Assembly (NCBI RefSeq): GCF_014203365.1
Contig: NZ_JACHIS010000001.1
Coordinates: 496,001-560,000 of the forward strand
Reading direction: 5' to 3'
Length of the DNA stretch: 64,000 bases
Origin: Actinoalloteichus hymeniacidonis
Lineage (GTDB): Bacteria; Actinomycetota; Actinomycetes; Mycobacteriales; Pseudonocardiaceae
Shown here: positions 1 through 7,478 of the stretch, one piece after another
How positions within the stretch are numbered: the first letter of the stretch is position 1
Layout of the letters: every line of letters starts with the position of its first letter
Program-made: the position numbers and the translations under genes
The notes under the pieces: model-generated
What the model saw: the letters and a program-made list of their open reading frames with translations, nothing else
The model's database searches: none
What the model was told of the DNA's origin: nothing

Positions 1-746
1 AGCTGCTGCGTTACGAGGAGATTCCCGCCTTCCAGCAGCCCGCGGGCAAGAAGCTCATCCCGATCGGTGTCGACGAGAACGAGTTGGCCCCGGTGTTCCT
101 GGACTTCGAGTCCGACCCGCACTTCATCGCCTTCGCCGAGCGCGAGGCAGGCAAGACCAACCTGCTGCGCACGATCATCAACGGCATCATCAGCACCTAC
201 ACCTCCAAGGAGGCGCTGATCCTGCTGGTGGACTACCGGCGAACGCTGCTGGGCTTCCTCCAGACGGACCACCTCTTGGAGTACGCCGCCTCGGCCCAGC
301 AGGTGAAGGGCTACATCGGCGACATCAAGAAGTCCCTGGACAAGCGACTGCCCGGCCCGAACGTCACCCAGGAAGAGCTGCGGAACCGTTCCTGGTGGAA
401 GGGTCCGGAGCTGTTCATCATCGTCGACGACTACGAGCTGGTGTCTCCGCAGGGAGCCAACCCGCTGGCACCGCTGGCGCCGTATGTGGCGCAGGCCAAG
501 GACGTCGGTCTGCACCTCATCCTGGCCAGGAACATCGCGGGCGGTAGTCGGTCGAGCTTCGAGCCGGTGATCGGCAAGCTCAAGGAGGTCACCAGCCCCG
601 GCATCATCATGAGTGGTCCCAAGGAGGAGTCCAACATCCTCGGCAACATCAAGCCGACCGCCATGCCGCCGGGACGAGGAACGATCGTGAGCAGGCGTAC
701 CGGTCAGCAGCTCATTCAGATCGGTTGGGTGGAACCGGAGTACTAG
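1..746 (+). CDS. eccC: EccC, type VII secretion ATPase, C-terminal part (5' truncated by window)
   Basis: The frame is open from base 3, so this is the last 247 residues of a longer protein. It matches the third FtsK/SpoIIIE-like ATPase domain of EccC, the motor of ESX (type VII) secretion at the cytoplasmic membrane. Visible are a weak P-loop, AEREAGKT, with Ala where the first Gly is expected, the strand LILLVDYRR, the acidic strand LFIIVDDYELV and the usual C-terminal end with GTIVSRRTG. In known EccC proteins the last domains bind substrate signals more than they hydrolyse ATP. The genes that follow (Hsp70-like, two WXG100 proteins, rplM, rpsI) are in ESX-4 order, so this is probably EccC4-type. 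The stop is TAG at 744. Confidence 0.9.
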   Translation, partial: LLRYEEIPAFQQPAGKKLIPIGVDENELAPVFLDFESDPHFIAFAEREAGKTNLLRTIINGIISTYTSKEALILLVDYRRTLLGFLQTDHLLEYAASAQQVKGYIGDIKKSLDKRLPGPNVTQEELRNRSWWKGPELFIIVDDYELVSPQGANPLAPLAPYVAQAKDVGLHLILARNIAGGSRSSFEPVIGKLKEVTSPGIIMSGPKEESNILGNIKPTAMPPGRGTIVSRRTGQQLIQIGWVEPEY

Positions 747-801
747 AGTCGGGCCTGGAATTCGCCAGGGGTACCGGAGATGACCGAGCGGGAGACGTTT
801 C

Positions 802-2730
802 GTGAGTGTGCGTGTCGCGGTCGACTTCGGTACCTCCAGCACCTGCGTGGTCCTCTCCGTCGATGGGCGGGACCCGCAGGTGGTGGTGGTCGACGGACAA
901 CCTCTCGTCCCGTCCGCGGTGTTCGCCGCCGTGGACGGGACGTTGTTCGTCGGACGGGAGGCGGAGCGGCAGGCGGGTATCGACCCGTCTCGCTACGAAC
1001 CGCATCCCAAGCGGCGGATCGACGAGGGCGAGCTGCTGCTCGGCAGCACCGTGCTCTCGGTGCTCGACGTGGTGCACGAGGTCCTGACCAGGGCGGTGGG
1101 CGAGGCCCGCAGACTCGCCGACGGCGCCACGGTGGACCTGCTGGTCCTGACGCATCCCGCCGACTGGGGAGCGATACGCACCCGGGTGCTGCGGCAGGCC
1201 GCACATGGACTCGGGCGGGAGTTCATCCTGATCGAGGAGCCCGCCGCCGCCGCGATGTTCCACGCCGACACCCCCGACGGTGCGGCGGGAGCGGCCGGGC
1301 CGCTTGCGGTGCTCGACCTCGGTGGCGGCACGGTCGATGCGAGCGTGGTCCGACGCCGAGGCAAGGGCTTCGAGGTCCTCGCCAACAAGGGCATCGGTGA
1401 TTTCGGTGGCGCCGACATCGACCAGGCCCTGCTGGAGCATCTCGGCAACGAGGTCGGTTCGCATGATCGGGCCGCCTGGCAACAGCTGGTCGCGGGCCGT
1501 GAACTCGCCGACCGTCGTCGGCGTCGCATGCTGCACCAGGACGTCCGGGGCGCGAAGGAGACACTGTCCCGGCACACGTTCACCGATGTGCCGATGCCCT
1601 CGCCCTTCCCCGACGCCCATGTGACCCGCGCCGACCTGGAAGGGCTGATCCAGCCCGCCGTGACCAGGGCCGTCGATCTGGTGACGGCCACCACCGAGGC
1701 GGCCGGGCTGACCGTCGCCGAGCTGACCGGGGTCTTCCTGGTCGGAGGATCGAGTCGGATCCCGCTGGTGGCCAGGCTCGTGCACGAGCGGATCGGCCTG
1801 GTCCCGACGACCCTGGACCAACCGGAGACCGTGGTGGCGCGTGGCGCGCTGCTCGCCGCCGCCTTGGATCCGGAACACACCAGTGGCCTGCCCGGTCCTG
1901 CGCCGGGACCCGGATCGCGGGGACGCCCACCGGTCGGCCCGCCGCCGGGCGGCAGGCGGATCGGCGGGCCGATAGCCCGGCCACCGGCCCCGGCCGGAAT
2001 GTCCGGGACGCCCTATCGCGAGAACCGGGCCGCGCCTACGCCGCCGAGACCGACCGCCGGGTTACCGCCGTCGTTCGCTCCGCAGGGAACTCCGCCGTCC
2101 GGCGGACCGATCGCACCGGCCGCGTCGGTCGGCGCGGGCCGGGGGACCGCCGCTTCGTCGCCCGACCGACTCCGGCGCTGGGCGCTGCCGGTGGGGTCGG
2201 GTGTGATCCTGTTGGCCGCTGTGATTAGCGCGGTGCTGTTCTTCGGCCGCACGAGCGACCCAGGTAACGCGATCGCCGATATCGGAGTCGATTCCGATGG
2301 GCAGGAGATCGCGCAATACGACTATCACTTCTGGATGCCATCGGATTGGGAGCAGACCGGCGGTGACGCGAGCCGGCGTTCGGTGCAGGTCAGGCCGGTG
2401 AATGCGCAATCGGAAACAGAGCTCATCGTGGTCGAGGAGTGGCGGCTGAACTACGACAGCGATTCCGATTGGGAACGCGCATTGGGTGAGGTGCGTCAGA
2501 ATTTCGAGGCGGCGACGAGCAGCGTCTCCGATTTCGACGAGGCGGCGGAGTTCGCCGGTCGCGAGGTTATCCACTATCGCCAGACCCTGTCGGATGCCGA
2601 GGTCGATTGGTATGTCTACTTCGACGGCGAGGTTCAGGTGAACGTGGGTTGTCAGTACGCCGAAGACGGCGAGACGACCGTCAGACGAGCCTGTGAACAG
2701 GTGGTAGGAAGCCTGACGGTCACCGGGTAG
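802..2730 (+). CDS. Membrane-anchored Hsp70-like ATPase, type VII secretion-associated (Rv3446c position)
   Basis: This is a 642-residue protein. Residues 1-355 form an actin/Hsp70-type nucleotide-binding domain, with phosphate-1 motif VAVDFGTSSTCV, phosphate-2 motif LDLGGGTVDASVV and adenosine motif FLVGGSSRIP. There is no Hsp70 substrate-binding domain. A Pro/Gly-rich linker (about 360-455) leads to one membrane helix (about 460-482) and an external domain of about 150 residues with a WMPSDW motif, like the C-terminal domain of the Rv3446c family of ESX-associated proteins. The GTG at 802 has GGGAG 7-11 nt upstream. It follows eccC by 55 bp and sits where Rv3446c lies in mycobacterial ESX-4. 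A chaperone or gating role at the secretion machine is inference. Confidence 0.85.
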   Translation: MSVRVAVDFGTSSTCVVLSVDGRDPQVVVVDGQPLVPSAVFAAVDGTLFVGREAERQAGIDPSRYEPHPKRRIDEGELLLGSTVLSVLDVVHEVLTRAVGEARRLADGATVDLLVLTHPADWGAIRTRVLRQAAHGLGREFILIEEPAAAAMFHADTPDGAAGAAGPLAVLDLGGGTVDASVVRRRGKGFEVLANKGIGDFGGADIDQALLEHLGNEVGSHDRAAWQQLVAGRELADRRRRRMLHQDVRGAKETLSRHTFTDVPMPSPFPDAHVTRADLEGLIQPAVTRAVDLVTATTEAAGLTVAELTGVFLVGGSSRIPLVARLVHERIGLVPTTLDQPETVVARGALLAAALDPEHTSGLPGPAPGPGSRGRPPVGPPPGGRRIGGPIARPPAPAGMSGTPYRENRAAPTPPRPTAGLPPSFAPQGTPPSGGPIAPAASVGAGRGTAASSPDRLRRWALPVGSGVILLAAVISAVLFFGRTSDPGNAIADIGVDSDGQEIAQYDYHFWMPSDWEQTGGDASRRSVQVRPVNAQSETELIVVEEWRLNYDSDSDWERALGEVRQNFEAATSSVSDFDEAAEFAGREVIHYRQTLSDAEVDWYVYFDGEVQVNVGCQYAEDGETTVRRACEQVVGSLTVTG

Positions 2731-2773
2731 TCCGCGCAGGCCAGCGCGGCTGGGGGAATGAGGAGCGAAGGCG

Positions 2774-3175
2774 ATGAGCGGGTCCCAGGACGCATTGGCG
2801 AAGCTGCGTGCGACGGTGTCCACCGCGGTGAGCCGGGGGCAACAGGCGGCGGCGAAGGCGCGCGAACACGGCGAGCGGTTCCGGTCGGACAATCGCGCGC
2901 TCGCGGAGAAGGTGGATCGGCGAGCGGCGACCCCGAAACGGGACGAACTCACCTCCCAAGAGTTGCTGGCGCAAACTGCTGCCTTCCGCGAGGGTGCCGG
3001 GCTGTCGGTTCCGACGCATCCGTCGGGCGAGGAATTATTGGCAGATGCACAGAAGGTCGAAGAAGCGGACCGCGCGAAGCCCGTACCATTTCGGAAAGCA
3101 CATTCTCCAGCGGGTCTTACAACCTACGGCGACGACGAGGATGACGATTTTTCGCAAGAGCGAATCCTTGGCTGA
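2774..3175 (+). CDS. Hypothetical protein in the ESX-4 locus
   Basis: This encodes 133 residues with no family I recognise. The first ~65 residues are strongly helical, charged and rich in Ala, Arg, Lys and Glu (coiled-coil-like). The tail is acidic with a run GDDEDDDF near the end. There is no signal peptide or membrane segment, so it is likely cytosolic. The ATG at 2774 is preceded by AGGAG with 8 nt spacing. It is 43 bp after the Hsp70-like gene and probably co-transcribed with it; a strong intrinsic terminator follows 49 bp after the stop. By position it could assist ESX-4 secretion or chaperone the WXG pair, but this is only context. Confidence 0.7.
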   Translation: MSGSQDALAKLRATVSTAVSRGQQAAAKAREHGERFRSDNRALAEKVDRRAATPKRDELTSQELLAQTAAFREGAGLSVPTHPSGEELLADAQKVEEADRAKPVPFRKAHSPAGLTTYGDDEDDDFSQERILG

Positions 3176-3223
3176 CCTGCGATTTCGCGCGCTGGCGTTT
3201 ACGGCAGCAACGACTTCGGTGAA

Positions 3224-3260
3224 ACTGCCAGACAAAGGGGAACCGAATCTGGCAGTCTTT
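3224..3260 (+). terminator. Intrinsic terminator after the Hsp70-like/hypothetical pair
   Basis: Perfect 9-bp stem ACTGCCAGA (3224-3232) with TCTGGCAGT (3248-3256), followed by CTTTG. It lies between the ESX-4 ATPase-side genes and the esxU-esxT pair, so the pair probably has its own promoter or depends on read-through. Confidence 0.75.
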
Positions 3261-3310
3261 GCGTCGCAACACCACAACCGACCGACTTGAGTACGAATGG
3301 GGAGTCTCCG

Positions 3311-3628
3311 ATGTCTGACGCATTCGGCGTGACCACCGACGAGATGATGGCCGCCGCAGGCGACGTCGCCACCGCCAACGAGGAGATCACCGCGGTTCTG
3401 AGCAGCCTCCAGTCCACGGTGGGCAACGTCGCGGGCCTGTGGGCCGGTGCCGCCGCCACCCAGTTCAACACCCTGATGGAGTCGCTCGACGCCGCCGGCC
3501 AGAAGATCAACGCCGCGCTGGACGAGATCGGCCAGAACCTCGCCGGTTCCGGTGAGGAGTACGCCCGCATTGAAGAGGAGCAGGCCAGCTCCATCGGCGG
3601 CATCGGTGGCCGCCTCGAGGGCCTGTGA
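3311..3628 (+). CDS. esxU: WXG100 protein, EsxU-like (ESX-4 substrate)
   Basis: This is a 105-residue helical-hairpin protein of the WXG100 family, exported by type VII secretion as a heterodimer. The W-A-G turn has Trp44, and the C-terminal export signal YxxxE is Tyr84 to Glu88. Upstream TTG/other starts exist, but the ATG at 3311 with GGGGAG 6-7 nt upstream gives the usual WXG100 length and N-terminus. It is paired with the WXG100 gene at 3733. Position just downstream of the Rv3446c-like gene and upstream of rplM equals esxU (Rv3445c). Naming is by synteny and fold, not by close identity. Confidence 0.88.
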   Translation: MSDAFGVTTDEMMAAAGDVATANEEITAVLSSLQSTVGNVAGLWAGAAATQFNTLMESLDAAGQKINAALDEIGQNLAGSGEEYARIEEEQASSIGGIGGRLEGL

Positions 3629-3732
3629 TCGTCGGCCTCGGCCGCGACACCCTCTGCGACACCAGCACAGCTTCTTCACTTTTCCGGTTCGTCCGATCCG
3701 ATGCGGATCGTCACTGAAAGGAGCCCACGATC

Positions 3733-4023
3733 ATGGGCGGCGCCATCAAGGTGAGTTTCTCCACCATCGTCAACGCCTCCGAAGAGGTGAACAACGCGGG
3801 TAACCAGGCCGAGGAGATCCAGTCCAACCTCAAGACCCGCCTGGCCCCGATCGTCAGCAGCTGGGAAGGTCAGGCCCAGGAGAACTGGCAGCAGGTGCAG
3901 GCCAAGTGGGACGAGGGTGCCCAGCAGCTCCGCGAGACCATCGCGGCCATCGGTAGCGCGCTCGGCGTCGCAGCTGAGAACTACCAGGCCGGTGAGCAGG
4001 CCAACGCCGCGCGTTTCTCCTGA
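3733..4023 (+). CDS. esxT: WXG100 protein, EsxT-like (ESX-4 substrate partner)
   Basis: This 96-residue WXG100 protein has a W-E-G turn at Trp44 and an export motif YQAGE (Tyr84-Glu88), so both members of the pair carry WXG and YxxxE at the same residue numbers. Residues after the turn (WQQVQAKWDEGAQQL) resemble EsxT and CFP-10/ESAT-6-like proteins. AAGGAG lies 9-14 nt before the ATG. It is 104 bp after esxU and 5' of rplM, as in mycobacterial ESX-4. The product probably forms a 1:1 complex with the EsxU-like protein and is secreted through the EccC machine. It has no signal peptide. Confidence 0.88.
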   Translation: MGGAIKVSFSTIVNASEEVNNAGNQAEEIQSNLKTRLAPIVSSWEGQAQENWQQVQAKWDEGAQQLRETIAAIGSALGVAAENYQAGEQANAARFS

Positions 4024-4055
4024 TCCACCCCTGGTGTGATCATGTCGACGGCCCT

Positions 4056-4088
4056 GACGGCCCCGTTCTCGGGGCTCTCGGGGCCGTC
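4056..4088 (+). terminator. Terminator-like hairpin after esxT
   Basis: Perfect 9-bp inverted repeat GACGGCCCC (4056-4064) and GGGGCCGTC (4080-4088), 33 bp after the esxT stop. There is no T-run, which is common for actinobacterial hairpin terminators. The rest of 4089-4223 shows nothing recognisable. Confidence 0.55.
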
Positions 4089-4223
4089 GGCGCTGGTAGG
4101 CGCTCCCGGCTCATGGCCAGGCGGGTCGGCCGCAGTCGGTTCGACCACTGCCGCGATCCGGTGCCGGGCGTAGTCTCAAACGCTGTTCCATACCGGCTCG
4201 ACGCCCTTGACGAGGGGGGCGTT

Positions 4224-4253
4224 TTGACCCGATGGAGGAGCAGCGGGTATCTT
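4224..4253 (+). promoter_or_regulatory. SigA-type promoter of rplM-rpsI
   Basis: TTGACC (4224-4229), 18-nt spacer, TATCTT (4248-4253). The predicted transcript start is near 4260, which leaves a leader of about 125 nt before rplM. That is long enough for a ribosomal-protein autoregulatory structure, although I cannot recognise a known L13 leader motif in it. Confidence 0.65.
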
Positions 4254-4385
4254 CCCTCTTTGTTGTGCGGTACGCGGTGAGAGTTGATCCCCCGCGTTCC
4301 TCGGTGCGGAGGCATCCAGCTGAGGGGGCCGCAGTAACATCCTGGAGCCCATCCATTCCGATGCGAACGACGACGAGGTAGATCC

Positions 4386-4829
4386 GTGCGCACGTACAGC
4401 CCGAAGCCTGGCGAGGTGAAGCGCGCCTGGCATGTGATCGACGCCGAGGACGTGGTGCTCGGCAGGCTCGCCACCCAGGCAGCGATTCTGCTGCGTGGCA
4501 AGCACAAGCCCAGCTATGCCCCGCACGTCGACACCGGTGACTTCGTCGTGATCGTGAACGCCGAGAAGGTGGCCCTCACCGGCAACAAGCGGGACAACAA
4601 GTTCGTCTACCGGCACAGCGGTTACCCCGGCGGTCTGCGTAAGCGGACCTACGGCGAGGCGCTGGAGAAGCAGCCCGACCGCCTGCTGGAGAAGACCATC
4701 CGGGGCATGCTCCCGAAGAACCGGCTCGGCCGGGCGATGGGCAGCAAGCTGAAGGTCTACGCAGGCTCCCAGCACCCCCACACGGCGCAGTCGCCGCAGG
4801 CGTTCGAGATCGGCAAGGTGGAGAAGTGA
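4386..4829 (+). CDS. rplM: 50S ribosomal protein L13
   Basis: This 147-residue protein has a full-length L13 sequence: N-terminus [18 protein letters not shown], the core [18 protein letters not shown], the [15 protein letters not shown] strand and the [14 protein letters not shown] motif. L13 is an early-assembly protein of the large subunit. The GTG at 4386 follows GAGG. Its stop overlaps the rpsI start by 4 nt (GTGA), implying translational coupling. The rplM-rpsI pair next to ESX-4 and glmM is conserved across actinobacteria. Confidence 0.98.
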   Translation: MRTYSPKPGEVKRAWHVIDAEDVVLGRLATQAAILLRGKHKPSYAPHVDTGDFVVIVNAEKVALTGNKRDNKFVYRHSGYPGGLRKRTYGEALEKQPDRLLEKTIRGMLPKNRLGRAMGSKLKVYAGSQHPHTAQSPQAFEIGKVEK

Positions 4830-5431
4830 CCGCCCCAGAGCAGGGTTCAGAAGAGAACACCATCGACGACGCGGCTGTCGTCGAGACCCCCGAGGCCGAG
4901 GCTGCGGCTGTCGAGACCGACGTCGTCGAGGGCGACGCGGTTGAGGTCGAGGCCGGCGAGTACGAGGCCGAGGCCACCGAGGGTGAGATCGACGGCGAGC
5001 AGAGCCTGTTCGGCGATGACGAGGAAGCCCCGGTCGCGTTCGTGAGCGGACCGGTGCAGACGGTCGGCCGTCGCAAGGAGGCCGTGGTCCGGGTTCGCCT
5101 GGTGCCCGGCACCGGCGAGTTCAAGCTCAACGGCAAGGCCCTCGAGGAGTACTTCCCGAACAAGGTCCACCAGCAGCTCATCAAGGAGCCGCTGGTGACC
5201 CTGGAGAAGGTCGAGTCCTTCGATGTCTTCGGCAACCTGCACGGCGGCGGCACCTCCGGCCAGGCCGGTGCGCTGCGGCTGGCCATCGCCCGGGCACTGA
5301 TCGAGGTCGACGCCGACGACCGTCCGGCCCTGAAGAAGGCCGGTTTCCTCACCCGTGACTCGCGGGCCAAGGAGCGGAAGAAGTACGGCCTGAAGAAGGC
5401 CCGTAAGGCGCCGCAGTACAGCAAGCGCTGA
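4826..5431 (+). CDS. rpsI: 30S ribosomal protein S9 with long acidic N-terminal extension
   Basis: This 201-residue protein has the S9 core from about residue 73 ([18 protein letters not shown]) to the canonical C-terminus [12 protein letters not shown], whose last Arg contacts P-site tRNA. Residues 1-70 are an extension dominated by Glu, Asp, Ala and Val, well beyond typical S9 length (about 130-150 residues). The GTG start overlaps the rplM stop, and no better start exists nearer the core, so the extension looks real. Its function is unknown. Confidence 0.96.
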   Translation: MTAPEQGSEENTIDDAAVVETPEAEAAAVETDVVEGDAVEVEAGEYEAEATEGEIDGEQSLFGDDEEAPVAFVSGPVQTVGRRKEAVVRVRLVPGTGEFKLNGKALEEYFPNKVHQQLIKEPLVTLEKVESFDVFGNLHGGGTSGQAGALRLAIARALIEVDADDRPALKKAGFLTRDSRAKERKKYGLKKARKAPQYSKR

Positions 5432-5462
5432 TTCGGGTCCTGTCTTTTGGGCAGGCAGTAAG

Positions 5463-5500
5463 CGGGAGCAGTCATCGCCATCATGGCGGGGCTGCTCCCG
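5463..5500 (+). terminator. Terminator of rplM-rpsI
   Basis: CGGGAGCAG (5463-5471) pairs with CTGCTCCCG (5492-5500), with an inner CGCCA/TGGCG stem, followed by the T-rich TTGTCGTTTG. An in-frame ATG at 5483 lies inside this hairpin and is not the glmM start. Confidence 0.75.
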
Positions 5501-5560
5501 TTGTCGTTTGTGTCCCCTTGCGGCGCCGACCTGCGGCGCGACGTGGAGGTTTCTTCGACC

Positions 5561-6895
5561 ATGGCCCGGCTCTTCGGTACCGACGGAGTGCGTGGACTCG
5601 CCAACGCGGATCTGTCCCCGGAACTCGCACTGTCCCTGGCCTCGGCGGCGGCCGAGGTGCTCTCCGAACATTCGGAGAGTCGCCGCCCGGTAGCGGTGGT
5701 CGGCCGAGATCCTAGAGCCAGCGGCGAGATGTTGGAGGCCGCGGTCACGGCCGGGCTCAGCGCGGCGGGCACCGATGTCCTGCTGGTCGGCGTGCTGCCG
5801 ACGCCTGCCGTGGCCTACCTGGTCGGCGAACTGGGAGCGGACTTCGGCGTGATGATCTCCGCCTCGCACAATCCGATGCCGGACAACGGCATCAAGCTCT
5901 TCGCCGAGGGCGGGCATAAACTCCCCGACGCCCTGGAGGACGAGATCACCGCCCGTCTGGGCAATGCGACCCGGCGGCCGACCGGCGCGTCGATCGGCCG
6001 CGTGCAGTACGTCTCCGACGCGGACAGCCGCTACGGCGACCATCTACTGGTCGCGACGCCGCAGCGCCTGGACGGGCTCCGAGTGGTGGTGGACTGTGCG
6101 CACGGTGCCGCCTCCTTCGTCGCGCCCGACGTGTTCCAGCGGGCAGGCGCCGAGGTCATCGCGTTGCACGCGGACCCGGACGGCCGCAACATCAACGACG
6201 ACTGCGGATCGACGCACATGCACCACCTGCGGGAAGCGGTGCGACACCACCGCGCCGATGTGGGGATCGCGCACGACGGTGACGCCGATCGCTGCCTGGC
6301 GGTGGACGAGACCGGCGAACTGGTCGACGGGGACCAGATCCTCGCGGTGCTGGCGTTGGCCTTGCGCGAGTCGGGCGAGCTGGCCGAGGACACCCTGGTG
6401 GCGACCGTGATGAGCAACCTGGGTCTGCACCTGGCGATGCGGGAGAACGGCATCAACCTGCGCACCACGGCCGTGGGGGACCGCTACGTGCTGGAGGAGC
6501 TGCGGTCGAATGGATTCTCGCTGGGCGGTGAGCAATCCGGCCATGTGGTGCTCCCCTCGCACGCGACCACCGGCGATGGTCTGTTGACGGCGCTGCGGTT
6601 GATGGCGCGGATGGCCTCCACCGGCAAGCCGCTCTCGCATCTGGCCTCGGTGATGCGTCGCCTGCCGCAGGTGTTGATCAACGTCAAGGTCAAGGACAAG
6701 GCCGCCGTCGCTGGCAAGCCCCAGGTGGCCGCTGCGGTGGCGGAGGTGTCGGCCGAGTTGGGGGAGGCCGGCCGGGTACTGCTGCGGCCTTCCGGTACCG
6801 AACAGATCGTGCGGGTCATGGTCGAGGCCACCGCGCAGGATGTCGCCGAGTCGGCGGCCCGGCGGTTGGTCGACGTGGTCTCGGCTGCGGGCTGA
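5561..6895 (+). CDS. glmM: Phosphoglucosamine mutase
   Basis: This 444-residue enzyme converts glucosamine-6-phosphate to glucosamine-1-phosphate for UDP-GlcNAc and peptidoglycan synthesis. The start [15 protein letters not shown] is typical of the family. The active-site phosphoserine loop is [14 protein letters not shown]. The Mg-binding loop is DGDADRC, the sugar-binding loop is GGEQSGH, and the C-terminal phosphate-binding loop is [14 protein letters not shown]. The ATG at 5561 with GGAGG 11 nt upstream is preferred over the longer frame from 5483. It works with GlmS, encoded 8 kb downstream; in mycobacteria the two are also near each other. Confidence 0.97.
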   Translation: MARLFGTDGVRGLANADLSPELALSLASAAAEVLSEHSESRRPVAVVGRDPRASGEMLEAAVTAGLSAAGTDVLLVGVLPTPAVAYLVGELGADFGVMISASHNPMPDNGIKLFAEGGHKLPDALEDEITARLGNATRRPTGASIGRVQYVSDADSRYGDHLLVATPQRLDGLRVVVDCAHGAASFVAPDVFQRAGAEVIALHADPDGRNINDDCGSTHMHHLREAVRHHRADVGIAHDGDADRCLAVDETGELVDGDQILAVLALALRESGELAEDTLVATVMSNLGLHLAMRENGINLRTTAVGDRYVLEELRSNGFSLGGEQSGHVVLPSHATTGDGLLTALRLMARMASTGKPLSHLASVMRRLPQVLINVKVKDKAAVAGKPQVAAAVAEVSAELGEAGRVLLRPSGTEQIVRVMVEATAQDVAESAARRLVDVVSAAG

Positions 6896-6910
6896 GATCA
6901 GGGTGGCGCA

Positions 6911-6936
6911 GCGGGTGCGGTGGGTGCCGCACCCGC
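6911..6936 (+). terminator. Terminator-like hairpin after glmM
   Basis: Perfect 10-bp stem GCGGGTGCGG (6911-6920) and CCGCACCCGC (6927-6936) with a 6-nt loop, 15 bp after the glmM stop; no T-run. The remaining bases to 7143 hold no recognisable feature. Confidence 0.6.
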
Positions 6937-7143
6937 CCTGCTGTGCGGCGGCGGGATCCCTTGCAGCCAGCCGAATCCGTGTAGGTTTCGCGTTAGCAAG
7001 TTGTTAGGTCGCTTTCCCACGACGCCTCGTCACTCTTTGCGATCCTGAAGACCAGCAAACCGGACGAGGCGACCGCGCCTCGGCCGCCGGCGTGCCTGGT
7101 GTGACGGCCCGCCGGCGAAGGGATTAGAGGGAACGGGGGGTCC

Positions 7144-7452
7144 GTGAGCGGTTACCAGACGATCCTGGACGAGCTGATCGCGATCGGTGGGCGGATCGAG
7201 GCTGAGTCCGTGAAGATCGATGATCAGACGGGGGAAGCAGCGACTAGTAATCTCGACCCCAGCGATTTCGGGGGCGAGAAGTACACCGACTTCGGTAATA
7301 CCTACTTGAGCAACCTTGACGCCAACTTGGTGAAGACGATCCAGGAATATGCTCGGTCGGCTCGGGCGCTCGCCGACAACATCAAGGAGTCTTACCGGAC
7401 CTATGCGGCGATGGAAGATGAAGAAGCCGCGCGCATGCAGGGTTTGGGTTGA
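7144..7452 (+). CDS. EspC-like type VII secretion target, small helical protein with YxxxE
   Basis: This 102-residue, largely helical protein has a C-terminal helix containing SYRTYAAMEDEEAARM. It has the type VII export signal YxxxE (Tyr87 to Glu91) at the position seen in EspC/WXG100-like proteins. There is no signal peptide. The middle GGEKYTDFGNTYLSNLD resembles the linker between helices of EspC-like 'type VII secretion target' proteins. It starts at GTG 7144 after a G-rich SD (GGGGGG). It is 26 bp upstream of the large WXG-containing protein, and pairing of a small helical partner with a large substrate is typical of type VII cargo. Family assignment is by pattern and is moderate. Confidence 0.7.
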   Translation: MSGYQTILDELIAIGGRIEAESVKIDDQTGEAATSNLDPSDFGGEKYTDFGNTYLSNLDANLVKTIQEYARSARALADNIKESYRTYAAMEDEEAARMQGLG

Positions 7453-7478
7453 GTTGACGACGAGGGTGGGGTGACGAG

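Noticed and set aside
5483..5560. Upstream ATG as glmM start
   Set aside because: It lies inside the rpsI terminator hairpin and adds 26 unconserved residues; the ATG at 5561 has the conserved [12 protein letters not shown] start and an SD.
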